From Heterocephalus glaber (Eukaryota > Chordata > Mammalia > Rodentia > Bathyergidae), in NCBI RefSeq assembly GCF_000247695.1, contig NW_004624779.1, forward strand, positions 1,676,126 through 1,740,125: a DNA stretch of 64,000 nt, written 5' to 3'. Below are positions 1 to 11,791 of the stretch, one piece after another. The position numbers were made by a program, and so were the translations under genes. The notes under the pieces were generated by a model, which made no database searches, had not been told where the DNA came from, and worked only from the letters and a program-made list of their open reading frames with translations. Numbering within the stretch: the first letter of the stretch is position 1; the number at the start of each line of letters is the position of its first letter.

Positions 1-345
1 ATACCGAATAGTTTCTCTAGTGTGAGAAACTGAAAGTGTAAATAAGGATGAAAATGATTAAAATGAATAATTGATAATTTGAAATAGGAAAAGGTCCAAA
101 GGGGTAGAGGTGGTGGGAGGGGAAGGGGAAAGGGAAGAAGGGAAAGGAAATATTATGAGAATGAAAAAAAAATGGAAACAAAGTCTATGTATATAGGGAA
201 GGGTGGAGGGGGTGAAGGGCGCATAGGTAATGGGGAAAAAATAAGAACTGAGAGACATCATGTTCAAGTACAAGCACCCAATGATAAACGTAAATGAATT
301 GTATACCTAAAATGTACCAATTAATATATAAATTTTAAAAAATTA
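1..345 (+). mobile_element. L1 3' end fragment
   Basis: A purine-rich tract (about 100-230) with repeated GGGG and GGGAAGGG blocks is followed by TTGTATACCTAAAATGTACC and an A-rich end. The same tail occurs at 14880-14945, and its reverse complement recurs at 4.1, 13.4, 48.3 and 52.6 kb. This reads as the 3' untranslated end of a squirrel L1 in sense orientation. Confidence 0.65.
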
Positions 346-3029
346 AGTCATATTATATACTACTCTACTACTACTGTATTAATTATTCTTAATACAACAA
401 ACTATGACTAACAAGTTAGTCAAATAATTATTATGTTGATAAAAGTATAATTTAAAGTTCAAAGCATACAAATATTCATTATACTCTTGAATATAAATCA
501 CTTTGACAAATATATTTATTCCGCATCACCAGGTACTATGCAAATCACAATATTGACTACTTGGACAATGGCATATGAACTATAGAAACTGAACATAAAA
601 TGGTCTCCTTTTCTCCTTATAAAAAGGAAAACTGTATTCTGCAGAGAGATAGCTACAACACATAGACTCTACCAAACACACATAAGTAGTATGTATTCTA
701 CCAAACTGCTTTATTCTTTTAATTCAACTAAGTGTAAACACAAATGACACTTTAAGAAACCTTTTCTACAATCATAAAATAACAAGTTTTTTTTAACTGT
801 CTTGTTTGTTATCAATTACCTTATCCTTCTCTCAGAAAAAAAAAAGTCACACTGAAAACCTCAAAATTCAAAACACATTCCCTGCCTTCTGTATCTCTTA
901 TTTGACTTTTCAGATATTACACAGAGAAAAACTGGAGACACAATCACCCTGGATCTCCATTACCAGCCCTGCCCACACAGTTAACACAGTGACTGTGTCC
1001 TCGGAATCAGAAAAGCATTACCTAAACCATTTATTCACACCAAACCCCACTGATTTCTTTATCAACTTTCAGTTTGCTCTGAATCACTTCATCAACTCCA
1101 TCAAACATCAAAGCACCTACATACCAGGCTCCATGCCAAGTAAGGAACAAGGAATGCAGAGATGAATTAAATGCAATCCTTGTTCTGAAAAAAATTTATA
1201 ATTCAGGAGATACATAAACAAATAAGGACCATAAAGGGGTCTGGGAGCCCTGAACATAGTGTACAAAGAAAGGCGGTCATGGCTTCACCAGACCTCAGGC
1301 TCAAGAAGCTGGTTGCTTTCTTGTGTAACTGCTTGGCATGTGTTCCTAATATTGCAAAATCCAACTTAATCAAACATAAATCTTTAAAATAAGTATAAAT
1401 ATCTCCTTATATTAAGCTATTTGTGTAGGGGGGAAATATTGAAAATAATAGTGTTTGGGCAGCACACACTCATGTCCCTTCCCTCATTCAATCATGACTC
1501 TTACAAAAATAATTCACATTCCCACATCATCAATATGATGGAAAAGAGTGCTATTAACAAAAATTATGTTTCAAAGTTACCAAAAAATTGAGGAATGTTC
1601 TATGTGAAGAACCAGAGTAAAAAATGTACATAGAAAATAATGGGACTTGCACTAAAAATTTCATTGAAAAAGGGAAAATAAAAATACACTAGCTGGTTAT
1701 TTCTAGTTATTACTTCTTTTTATGGTATTTTCCAAATTTACAGTTGTAATCTGAAAATGCAATATACAAGTAAAAGTCCACACTGTCCTTAAAGTAAAGT
1801 CCACATTCCCCAACATCAGAGGAAAGAAAAGAAGCATATAAAAAGATTAGGGTTAAAAGGGTCTTTAAAAATGCCCAACCTTCAAAAGAGATTTTCAGAT
1901 ATTTCATGGGAACTCTGAATGCTCATTTCACAGTTCAGTAAATTTTTATTAAATATGAATCTTTATAACTAAATTAATTAAGGTGCTTTAATGCAATTTT
2001 AGGAGCCTAAGTCAATGGGACAGTAGTTATGCAGAGCACACTAGACCCTTCAGATTATTAAAAATGTGATGAAATCCCACTTCATCTTCTTGCCCATGGC
2101 TTCTTGTGCTCCAAATGTCCCTTGTTCCTACTTTCATGGCCTCAATATCATCTGCCACCTCTTCACTAAGTTGGCTTCCAGCAAATCAAGGAGGTGACAT
2201 ATAGAAAGGAAAAACAAGTCAGTATCAACAGTTAAGGGTGGAAATATGTACAGTAAACCCGAATAACTATTTTTAGAAAGTAAAGGAACCAACAGGTAGG
2301 TGCCATTGGCATTTATAGTATTTATATGCTCATTTAGATACTACTGTAAATAAAATATTTTTCCTATTACTTTATTATATGACCAGAGAATCTTCATAAG
2401 ATTCTTTGCAGTGTTTTCTGTATGAAGCATCTCAGCAAGAAAATCACTTTTAATCACATTATTAAGGAGTGAGGAGAAGAAGAAGAGGAGGAGGAGGAGA
2501 AGCAGGAAAAGGAGGAGGAGGAGCAGGGGGAGGAGGAAGAGGAGGTAAAACATCAACCCCTGGATATAATAAAAATTTTCCTCCATTTTCAATAGTCGCT
2601 AACTCTCAGAGTCTCCAGATTCTCTGGAGCTAAGTGGCCTGTTAGGTCTCTTGTAGTTATTGGGGGAGGGGGGATTTGTTTTAAACAAGCTCTCTTGAAA
2701 AAACAATCAGCAGAAAAAGCTTAACTGCTCAAAACAAACTAAGGCATTTCTTCACACTATTTATGTAAATTTGAAAGAATCACATACATAATTAATTTTT
2801 TAGTTGTCATATTCTACATGTATATAAAGACATCACCCAAAACATAAATAAATCAAAACAAGATACAAAATTGTCATAATGAGATAGAAAATTAATCTGG
2901 TTCTGTCACAGAATGGCAGTGGGTAGTTTTGCCTCATGACTTGGGTAACGAAGCAATTAAACAATTTCACATAACATGAAGGTTAAGGCTATATTTTTAA
3001 AACATTTATTAGCATTACTAATATTAGCA
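346..3029. other. Intergenic, mostly unassigned
   Basis: AT-rich sequence without a recognisable gene. About 1105-1225 resembles the conserved middle of L2/MIR-type repeats. A purine-rich trinucleotide tract lies at 2469-2546. Short open frames here have no recognisable content; the leucine-rich one at about 2.4-2.5 kb is only the translation of the purine tract's complement. Confidence 0.6.
2469..2546. repeat. Purine-rich (GGA)n/(GAA)n tract
   Basis: About 80 bp of almost pure A/G built on GGA and GAA units, with a few C interruptions. It is imperfect, so probably an old microsatellite. Confidence 0.85.
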
Positions 3030-3262
3030 ATAGCTTTTTATAAACTACTTACAATGCATAAATGTCAGTGGTGTTAACAATCGTTATTTCCATCTAATCC
3101 ACATTACAGCCTATAGGTAGAACTATTATCCCTGTTACACCCATGAAAGAAATCAAGGTTCAGAAAGGTTAAGTAACTTGTTTGAGACCACAAGGAAGTG
3201 AACAGTGCAACCAGATCTGGGACCCAAGTTTGTCTGATTTCCATGTGTAGTTAACTTCTTTC
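3030..3262 (+). repeat. MIR SINE fossil
   Basis: Contains the typical MIR 3' half: AAGGTTCAGAAAGGTTAAGTAACTTG-like core at about 3157-3181, then the diverged 'accacaaggaagtgaac' and 'ccagatctgggaccca' blocks. Strongly diverged and shared by all mammals in type. Confidence 0.7.
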
Positions 3263-4071
3263 ATTCTACTTAATGACACACCATTGCTCATTACTTAGCC
3301 TACTGTTCAAAGTCCTTCTTGAGCTGAGGCCCAATCTACCCCTTCCTCATTGTTTTCCACTGTTACTTTGTATATGCACTTCACTAAAATCATACTGAAG
3401 TATTTCCTTTTCCCATCTTTGTGCCTTTGCCTAAAGTGTTCCTTCCTGGAGCCTTATTCTCAGTCCCTAACCATATCTCAACTTACATCTATTGTTCATA
3501 AGAGCAGTTTGTCTTATATGGAAATCATGACACCTTTCTCAATTCTCATGTAACTTTCTTTGTTCATCTGGTAAGGTATTTATCACCTTGTTACTGGGTA
3601 TTCTAGTTTGCGTGCCTTGATTTATCGCTTTTGGTAAAGTCCTTGTGTAGAGACTCAGTGAAGAGTTCATTTTCATACTCTCAAAGCATTTAGCCCAAGA
3701 GAGAATGTGGTTGGTTTAAAATATTATCATTTGTTCTCAGGAGAAAAGAAAGTTTCAAAATGAATGTTTTGCTTTAAGGCTTAGAAAAATGACATGTTAC
3801 TAGAGTTACATAAAATGAGCTACTTATTAAAAATTTCATTTACAAGGGAAAATCATACATAATTGCACAACATATGCACACTTGCTCACTCTTAGATTAA
3901 GTAAAGAAAAGTAGAAATACAAAAAGTTGAGATTTGGTCTTGGTTAATTTTCACTAAAATAAGGAGAAAGAATCTACTTGGATCATTGACAATTTTATAA
4001 TTCTGATTCTTCTGATTTTCATAAAATTACGGATAAATATATCTAATAATTTTTAAATTTCATTTTCATTA

Positions 4072-4290
4072 GTACATGTTTTCAGAACATAATGTTTACC
4101 TTGCTTGTGTGGAACCGGCACATGTATATAACACATCTTAGTTACTTTTATCATCCCCTTTCCCTCCCTTTATTCCCCCTCCTACATCTCTTGATTTCCT
4201 TCCCATTTGAGAATGATAAATTTCATCAAGAAAAAAATCACTTTAACATTTTTACTTTCATTTACCTTTCTGGCTAATCTGTAAAACTCC
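4072..4290 (-). mobile_element. L1 3' region fragment, antisense
   Basis: Carries the pyrimidine-rich block CCCCTTTCCCTCCCTTTATT and the 'gtacatgttttcagaacataatg' head, which is the reverse complement of the L1 3' tail type seen at the start of the window. Confidence 0.6.
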
Positions 4291-4781
4291 AGATAAAAAA
4301 CATAGCAGTGTCTGTACAGTAAAAACGTGTACATGAATTATTCTGAAAGTTAAAACTTTTTTCACTTAATTAGGTCTTAATTAAAAGCAGAAAACACGGA
4401 TCAAACAAACTTGGGGTGTCATTAAAGAATTTATCTGCCTTCACTGAGTTCTCTTATGGAGATTTCCATAGTCAACTAATTGTGGCAAAAAGGAAAAAGA
4501 AATATACATTATCAAACAGTGTGTTAGCACTGCTTTCTGCTCAAATCTGTCTATCTAGGCCTGCCTGCCTGCTTCCTTTCTCTACAAACCTCTTCAAAAC
4601 TTGAATCTATCAGCCTTCTACTCACCAAATAACTAGAATTTCACCAAGAGGAAGAAGAAAACCATCTTATCCAACTGCCTCATCTTTTACCACAACATTT
4701 CAGACCAAATAACTTCCATCTTATTATTTTGTCACTGATATTAATTTTTCTGTTAACATGCATATGTAATCAATCTTTGTA

Positions 4782-5431
4782 CAGAAATGGCCCCTTATCT
4801 GTGGATTTATTCTCCACAGCTTCAGTTATCTGAAACAACTATCATCCACAAGCATTAAATGGAAATTTTCATTAAAAAACACATTCACATACCTAAAATG
4901 CATATCATTCTGAATAGTATGATGAAATCCTTTCCCCCAGTCTGTGGATCATGCTTTTATCCAGTTTATCCATACTGACTACTCTACCTGCCTGTTAGTC
5001 ACTCAGTACCTGTCTTACTGTCTCAGAATCATAGTGCTTGGGTTCAAGTAACTCTTATTTTACTTAATACTAATTCCAAAGTATAAGAGTAGTGATCTTA
5101 GCAATTGGGATATGCCAAGGAGAAATGATAAAATGCTTCCTTTACATAAAGAGGTTAAAGTTCTCTGCAAGGAAAGAAAAAAAATGTATGCTACGGCTAC
5201 TATGATCTATGTTAAGAACAAATCTTTCATACATGAAATTGCAAAGAAGAGGAAAGAAATACATGCTGGCTTTACTGTCACACCTCAAACTGCAAAAGCT
5301 ACAGTCACAGTACCTGATAAATGCTTAGTTAAGTTGGAAAGACATTAAGTTATACAATTCATAACTGTATGTGGTTTCAGACACTCACTGGGGATCGTGG
5401 AACATGTCACCCAGGATAAGGGGGACTACAG
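4782..5431 (+). mobile_element. Tigger-type DNA transposon, internally deleted
   Basis: The ends show the Tigger-style terminal inverted repeat: CCCCTTATCTGTGG near 4790 and GGATAAGGGGGACTACAG ending at 5431. At about 650 bp it is far shorter than a full element, so most of the transposase is missing. An open frame at 5112-5348 keeps the N-terminal part (see its own entry). TcMar-Tigger elements are cut-and-paste transposons fixed early in placental mammals. Confidence 0.75.
5112..5348 (+). pseudogene. Tigger transposase N-terminal fragment
   Basis: A 78-codon open frame inside the Tigger copy. It carries the pogo/CENP-B-type helix-turn-helix region: MLPLHKEVKVL at about residues 8-18, then KKMYATATMIYVKNKSFIHEI and APQTAKATV-like 'TPQTAKATVTV'. 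These resemble the 'SYAEVAKIYGKNESSI..EIVKKEKEI' and 'VAPQTAKVTATV' motifs of Tigger proteins. The DDE catalytic domain is absent, so it cannot transpose. The open frame is most likely chance survival in an old fossil. Confidence 0.7.
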
Positions 5432-5439
5432 TGCCATCA

Positions 5440-6370
5440 ATTTTCCCTTCAGAAACTTTCTGGAATTTACACTTTGTAAATCTTAGTACCTTCAGCCTAA
5501 TACAAGCTTCAACTATCCATAAACTACCCATTCTGTAGTGACTTCTGTGGGGTACAATATGAAAACTATGGCCTGAAAGAATATAGTTTCAATTGTGTGA
5601 TAAGTAAATGAGATAAAAGATCTCAGCTACCTACACATTATTGAATATGTAGATATAATTGATTCATTATTACTAGAGATAGGATTAAAATATGAAAACA
5701 GTATATTATCAGTGTATAATTTCATCTTGAGTCATTCTAATAATATCCATCACAATGTTTTTAGTTTCCAACTTACTATGATTGCTATCAAGACGTAGGT
5801 CTGTGGCCACATATGGTAAATGCTAATCAACTGAAAATCTCAGATACTGATGATTACACAAATATTTTTCTAGTAGTTGTTTTTGGAATTGTTACCCAAC
5901 TTATGGTTTTCATTTCTTTTTCATCCCCAGATCATTATTCTTGAATTAGACAACAGCAGATGGTACAGATTACTTGTTTCTCCAGATGTTCTAGATTTTT
6001 TAATGTGAAAACTGGTTTACAATTGAGAAAATAATAAACACTTTTAACTAGTTTCAAAAACATGTTTAGTTTCCATGCAGTTAAGTAGCAAGTCGAATTT
6101 ACTGCCCCAAATTCAAAACTAGTGTGCTGTGCTCTATTTTTTAAATGCTTCATTTTTCTCTGCTATCCCAGTATCACAAGCTGACACCTAGCACACTATA
6201 ATTATGCAGTAGATATGCTATGTAGATTTACAGACTAACTCTATAATTAAAAGTTGAATTTTTTCCTTTATAGCAACAAAATGGATACCGTACAATAATG
6301 AATAAACAACACAAGGGAGTAAGACATGCCTGTATTTTGTTGGAAAACATACTTTCCAAAATGTTGTTTA
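5440..6370. other. Intergenic, nothing recognised
   Basis: AT-rich, unique-looking sequence. No coding or RNA feature is supported. Confidence 0.6.
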
Positions 6371-6456
6371 GGGCTGGGGATTTAGCTCAGTGGTTCTGGC
6401 GTCTGCCTTGCAAGCACAAGGTCCTGAGTTCGATCTCTGGTACCAAAAAAAAAAAA
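6371..6456 (+). mobile_element. ID SINE
   Basis: GGGCTGGGGATTTAGCTCAG with A- and B-box-like tRNA-Ala features and an A tail to 6456. Flanked by a 14-bp target-site duplication with one mismatch (6357-6370 CAAAATGTTGTTTA and 6459-6472 CAAAATGCTGTTTA). Confidence 0.95.
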
Positions 6457-6809
6457 TACAAAATGCTGTTTAGAGCTATGTGCTCCAGTCTTTGTGCTTC
6501 CTTAGCACTTCCTCTGTGAAATATTCAGAAGATCCTATCTTCCACTCTGAGCAAGACTGAGCCTGACTGTATTTTATTACATTATCTGTGTAAATAAGAA
6601 ACACCTTCCAATAAAATGCCTCACTCTGCAACAACAGCAACAAAATAAACAAAGGTCTAATCTCGAGTCACTTTATTTTGTTAAATATTTTAAAACTGAT
6701 AAGAGAGGATGCTGGACATTTTACAGAATCCACAATACTCAACTAAGACGTGTAGGTTGGTATTTATTGTGTAATAGATATCTTGTGTTAACATATCTGG
6801 CTTAATCTT

Positions 6810-6950
6810 CACCAGAGCCCATGAGTATTATAATTGTCTACATTTTAGATGTACATGATACATAGGAGTATATAACTGGTCCAGATCCATAGGACTAATC
6901 AGTGGTGGTACCAAGACTAAAGCCCAGGTGATAACTGTGAAGGATAATGC
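6810..6950 (+). repeat. MIR SINE fossil, weak
   Basis: MIR-like layout 'ccacattttagatg...agtatataactggtccag...aagcccaggtg'. Heavily diverged. Confidence 0.5.
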
Positions 6951-7344
6951 AAACATTGAGCGTAGAAGACTTTGTAAATATTGAATAAAAGAATATACAT
7001 GCTAAATTCTGGAAATGTGAGGGGAGTCAGAAATGGAATTCAAGTATTGGGGAAATTGCACAATCTGTGTGAAATACTAGGGGATCACTGGCTCAAGAGA
7101 GCAATCCAAGAATTCATTAGTAATGCACAACTCTGGAAATGTCAATACTACACAGTACTAATATGTGGCTAGCTAAGCTACATGTTGCATTTCTACTTCA
7201 TCAAGATTATGAACCAAGTCTTCTGAATGATTTTCTGTGGGAAAAGAGCTCCAAATTTAGGAACAAACTTAGTGTAAAAATACGATTTCTTTTACTTTCC
7301 ATCAAAGTTTTATAGAGCACATCTAATCTGAATAGAACTGTTGT

Positions 7345-7715
7345 CCTTAGTTACTTTAGATCTGAACTCACTAGTTCAGTAGCCACTAGCCACCTGGAGC
7401 TACTGAGCAGCTAAAATATTGCTAGTCCAAAGTGAAGTATGTTGCAAGTATAAAATACACATTGGTAAAAAAAACACAAAGCATGTAAAATATTCAACCA
7501 GTAATTTCATTCTTTTATAAATTTTCTGTGGAACTGGGGGTAGAACTCCAGTAATTTTTACTTTATGTGTTGAAATGATAAAACAAACTGCATCATATTG
7601 AGTTAAACTACGTTATTTATATTGGTCACTCTTCCCTTTTAATTCTTTTAAAATGTGACTGCTAGGAAATTTTAAATTTAAAATGTGGTTCACATTTTAT
7701 TTTTGTTGGAATACT
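7345..7715 (-). mobile_element. hAT-Charlie-type MER transposon fossil
   Basis: Contains GTAGCCACTAGCCAC, 'ctagtccaaagtgaagtatgttgcaagtataaaatacaca' and 'gttgaaatgataa', and ends 'ctaggaaattttaaatttaaaatgtgg'. This follows the order of a known mammalian MER-type non-autonomous DNA transposon in reverse orientation. The exact subfamily is not assigned. Confidence 0.6.
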
Positions 7716-8410
7716 TCTGATCTTTTAAGTGTACTTAGTGGTGAATATACTAATGAGTATTTACACTGTATTACACAGGCTGAAGCATGTTAACATCAAC
7801 ACTTCTAACTTCTTATCTGATATAACTTTTAGTTTCTGATAAAATACAAAATATTTACTCAAATGCACTGTTTTTCAAATTGTGTTTTGAATGGTTTAAA
7901 GTGAGCCATCTTATTTTGGTACCACACTTATAAGACAGCTGCAAAGCATTGGAGCCACCAACTGTTCAAAAGTGGCAACACCCAGGTCTCTGAATCATTC
8001 ACAGAAAAAGAAATAAGTATATGAGAAATAGTTCTGTAACAGAAAAAATATGTTGAAAACATTATGTAGACAATATGTATGATTTATATTTTTAATTGAT
8101 GTGGTTTGTCCATCAAAGAAAAATAAATTGGTTCACATTTCAGTACGTTCTATTTGGAAAATAAATGGAAATTCTTCATAAGAATATGAATATTCATAAG
8201 AATACAAAAAATTGTAAAAAGACTAAAAGAATTATAATATTGAGTCATGCATAGTTATGCTGTTTGAGAAGGAAATAACAATAGTTCATGCAATAGTAAA
8301 TAAGGCATATTAATGCATATTTTTAAAAAGAAATTCTTGCAAGTTTGAAAACTTTTTTAGATTTTAAAAAAATGTATCAATGTCTATGGGATATAGCTCT
8401 CCAGAGCTCT

Positions 8411-8442
8411 GCACGCGCGCGCGCGTGTGTGTGTATGTATGT
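8411..8442. repeat. (CG)n(TG)n alternating tract
   Basis: GCACGCGCGCGCGCG followed by TGTGTGTG and two GTAT units: about 28 bp of uninterrupted alternating purine-pyrimidine. Confidence 0.9.
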
Positions 8443-8514
8443 TACTAAGGACTGATTTAGGGCCTTCTCAGTGAGCTATTCACTAGCTCATTTTTTTAAA
8501 TTCCCTAGCTTATT

Positions 8515-8632
8515 TTTTTAAGTTTTGAGACAAGGTCACAAAGTTGCCCAGGGTGGGCTCAAATTTACAATCCTCCTGCTTCAGTCTCCCAGATTGCTGC
8601 AATTACAGGCATGGGCCACCACACCCAGTGAC
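8515..8632 (-). mobile_element. B1-type SINE
   Basis: Reverse-strand 7SL-derived monomer: 'ttgagacaaggtcacaaagttgcccaggg', 'caatcctcctgcttcag', 'attacaggcatgggccacc'. Confidence 0.85.
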
Positions 8633-9270
8633 CCACAGCCTTTTTGCATCCACTAGTGTTGCTAATGACAGCTATGACTAAAGTTCTTCTAACTGCTAGT
8701 GGGGGCTTCATTCGGGTCTAGATAGCCTCTCTGTGTGGCAGCAGAGGCCTGATTGGGTTACCTTGAGAGGTTTGGTGAAAAAATGTTTAGGCTTGTTTGG
8801 CCTAAAGAATAAAATGGTACATGTACTCTGTCTAGGACTGAAAAACAGAGTCAGAACAAATTTAGCAGACTTAAATCTTCAAATGTTCAACCTTAGGACA
8901 TTGTTTCAACAACAGACTTCACCTCATATAGTTTGTCTTTCATGGTGTTTAACAAATCCAGAAAGGATGCCACAGCAGCTCTGGAGGGTCTTCTACAAAG
9001 AAAAGCAGGCCATTACTTTTAGCTATAATGGTTGTAGCCAAAGAGAAACCTGAAACTTTCTAGTTTGATTCAGCCAGAAACTACTGTCAAGAACTATTAT
9101 TTTCTGTTAATAAAATGAACTTTAGAGATCTGGTGTCATGTAAGGAAAAAATGCTTCAATTGCTGTGCTTAGAGAACATCAAAATCATACAAGATTTGTG
9201 CTGGGGATGGTATTAGAGGGAGATCACAAGAAGAGGAAACTTGATTTCACAAGGCTATGTAGGAGAGAGA
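8633..9270. other. Intergenic, unassigned
   Basis: Includes an unremarkable 106-codon open frame at 8733-9053 with no recognised family. It has no CpG island, no splice context I can defend, and the coding look is weak. Confidence 0.5.
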
Positions 9271-9274
9271 CATT

Positions 9275-9700
9275 GTATTCGTTAATTTTACGTTGCTATA
9301 GCAAAATATCTAAGGCTGCATAATTTATGAAGAAAAAAGTTATTTAGCCTATAGTTTTGGTGGTCCAGGAAGAGTACAGCACTGCCATCTGCTCAGCTGC
9401 AGGGAAGGCCACATCATAAAATGGCAAATGGCCCCGTGGTGGCAGCCCCTGTGAGAAGAGGAGGTCACATGGCAAGACAGGAAACAAGAGACTCAGTGAA
9501 CAGAATTTTTTTTTTAATGACAACCAACACTTGTGAAAACTAACTTCAGTCCCTCAGTAACTATGCTAATACCCCTCAAGGGCACGTCTCCAACGATCTA
9601 ATCACCTCCGATTAGGCCCTACCTCTAAAAGATTCTACTTCCTCAGCACCGTCACACTGGGGACCAAGCTTCTAGAACATAAAACTTTGGGAGACACCGA
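9275..9700 (-). mobile_element. MaLR LTR (MST-like), antisense
   Basis: Order of blocks is 'acgttgctatagcaaaatatctaaggctg', 'ataatttatgaagaaaaaagtt', 'cacatggcaagacaggaa', 'aggccctacctctaaaaga' and 'cactggggaccaag', the reverse complement of MST-type LTRs of the non-autonomous MaLR group. A solitary LTR; no internal region seen. Confidence 0.7.
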
Positions 9701-11277
9701 TGTACTCTTTATTTTGGAGCACACATATCTTTGGGAAAAGAGGTGAATTTTAAACATTTAAAGAAAATGTTTTTCAGTTTTATGAATACTGTACACTCTT
9801 CTTTTTTGCTTTGTGCGCGCAGACCAAGCTTCTTAGGAATGTAACATTTTAGATTTCCTGCTTCTGGCTTGAAGTATATGATAAATAAATCTTCCACCAG
9901 AAAACTCTGAACTACCAGATTTTTGGTATAGGTCTATACCCAAATATTCAGTATTTTAAAACTCATATCAACCCCCAAATTTGAATCTGATTTAATATCT
10001 TTTAGATGTCTGTTTAAAATATTGTATCATTTTGAAATGTTTTGCTTATGACATAATTTTACACTAAGGATGATTTTTATAACATTAGCTTATGGGTAAC
10101 TAGTACATGTGAAAGTATAATACGTTATCATTAATAAAATTTTAGGTGGAAGAATAATAGTGTTAAAGGTATGAGACAACATGGCCACTTTCTGTTACAC
10201 AGAAAAATGAATTCTACCCTAATGAAATTATGGACTAGTTGTGGAGGCAAGACTCTTACAAATGGCACAGGAATGAAAGCTACAGAAAGGGCATAGTGTC
10301 AAACTTTATAGTGTCAACTGGTTGAAAGATCTCTTCACGTAGCAGGGAAGTGTTTCACTAAAAAGGAGGGAGACCCGGAAGGATTTTGAAATATAATGTA
10401 AATTGAACAAATAGAAAGGAAATCAGAGCAATGTGAGGGAAGATAGAAAAACAGAAATTTTCTCTGCCTGTGAGATAATGAGGAACAAGAGTCTGGCTAG
10501 ACTGAAATGGCATGAATAGAACATCAAATGATAACAACAATAATACTGAGTGATATCAACCCAGGTAATCTACCAATTTGTGCACAACCTGTGCGATTTC
10601 CACCATATTAAGTAGGTTGAAAATACTGAAGTAGAAAATCAGTGTCCCAAAGTGTTAAACTGTTTGCTGTGGTGAGGGGAATGTGATTAGTTCTTTATCC
10701 AATATTTCTGAACATATACCATGTACAAGATTCTATGCACAACACCAGAAAAATATGTTTTAAAAAAAGAGAAGAACATACTTCTTGTCTGAAGAATTCA
10801 CAAACCTATGGAAAGATTAACATGTAAATAGGCATCATTTCTTTTTCAGAAAGGAGGAAGTCTATTTCCTCAAAGTACAGTTTTATTTTTTACTTTTCTT
10901 CCTTTTTTCTTTCCTTTCATTTTTTCTTTCTTTCTTCCATTTCCTTTACCTCTTGTTTTCTTTTTTTTTTCTTTAGTATTCTTTTCTCAGTACTTGTATC
11001 AAGTAATACATTAAGTTGCAAGAAGGACATTGTAGTAACAAAATGTTTAGTACTAACAATGTCCAATATATATATGCTAAATCAAGTTTTCAAGCAGCTA
11101 TTTCTTGTAATGAGCTAATCTAAATTTGAGAATATAGAAGTTAATAAAAAATTACAGGAGGTGATTTTTAGGAGATACCATTATTGATATTAGAAGAATG
11201 AATGTGGTCTTCAGAAGCTTGCTGTCACTATTTGTTGCCAAAATTCTTCATGTAGTGAAAGCTGACACTGTTAAAAA
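9701..11277. other. Intergenic with an L2/MIR-like piece and a pyrimidine tract
   Basis: About 10690-10840 resembles the 'acatataccatgtacaagattctatgc' part of L2/MIR repeats. About 10885-10975 is a T/C-rich tract. Nothing else is recognised. Confidence 0.5.
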
Positions 11278-11286
11278 AACTACCAA

Positions 11287-11373
11287 GGGACTGGGGATTT
11301 AGCTCAGTGGTTCTTCCGCCTGCCTCACAAGTGCAAGGTCCCAAGTTTGATCCCTGGTACAAAAAAAAAAAAA
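11287..11373 (+). mobile_element. ID SINE
   Basis: GGGACTGGGGATTTAGCTCA start and A tail to 11373, flanked by a perfect 9-bp target-site duplication AACTACCAA (11278-11286 and 11375-11383). Confidence 0.95.
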
Positions 11374-11760
11374 CAACTACCAATTTTCTAAGATATTATG
11401 TGTTAGTATATAAGTATCAAGTAATATTAATTTAATCATTAAGGAGACAATAAGGTATTTACTTTTCTGGAGTCAATATTGTAAAGTCAATAGTAAAGAT
11501 ATATACTTTTCACAAATCAGAAGCATGGGTCATATTCAAGAATAATATTTGTTACAGGAGTTTGACAATTTAATACTTATATAAGTAAAAGACAAGAGTA
11601 CAAATTCACCATTTTGTTATCTCAGAAAGAGATTTCCCTTAAATCTCCAACAAATAGAACATCCTCTTGTATTTATATGAATATAGGAAATTTCTGATAG
11701 AGTATGGAAGAAAAATTGTTATATTGTCTTTCCAAGTACCCATCTCTAGACTGTTTTCAT

Positions 11761-11791
11761 TCTATTATCTATTATCTATTATCTATTATTA
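11761..11791. repeat. (TCTATTA)n short tandem repeat
   Basis: Four consecutive TCTATTA units, a 7-bp period. Confidence 0.85.

Noticed and set aside
2341..2592. Leucine/phenylalanine-rich 83-residue 'membrane protein'
   Set aside because: It is the translation of the complement of the purine trinucleotide tract at 2469-2546.
1..3000. GPC5 exon 1 at the downstream end
   Set aside because: No CpG island, signal-peptide-encoding frame or glypican sequence is visible. In human the gene starts roughly 45-50 kb beyond the cluster, so it should lie outside this window.
6371..6456. tRNA-like gene (A and B box)
   Set aside because: The tRNA-Ala resemblance, A tail and target duplication show an ID SINE. 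The same holds for the other ID copies; no intact tRNA cloverleaf gene was found.
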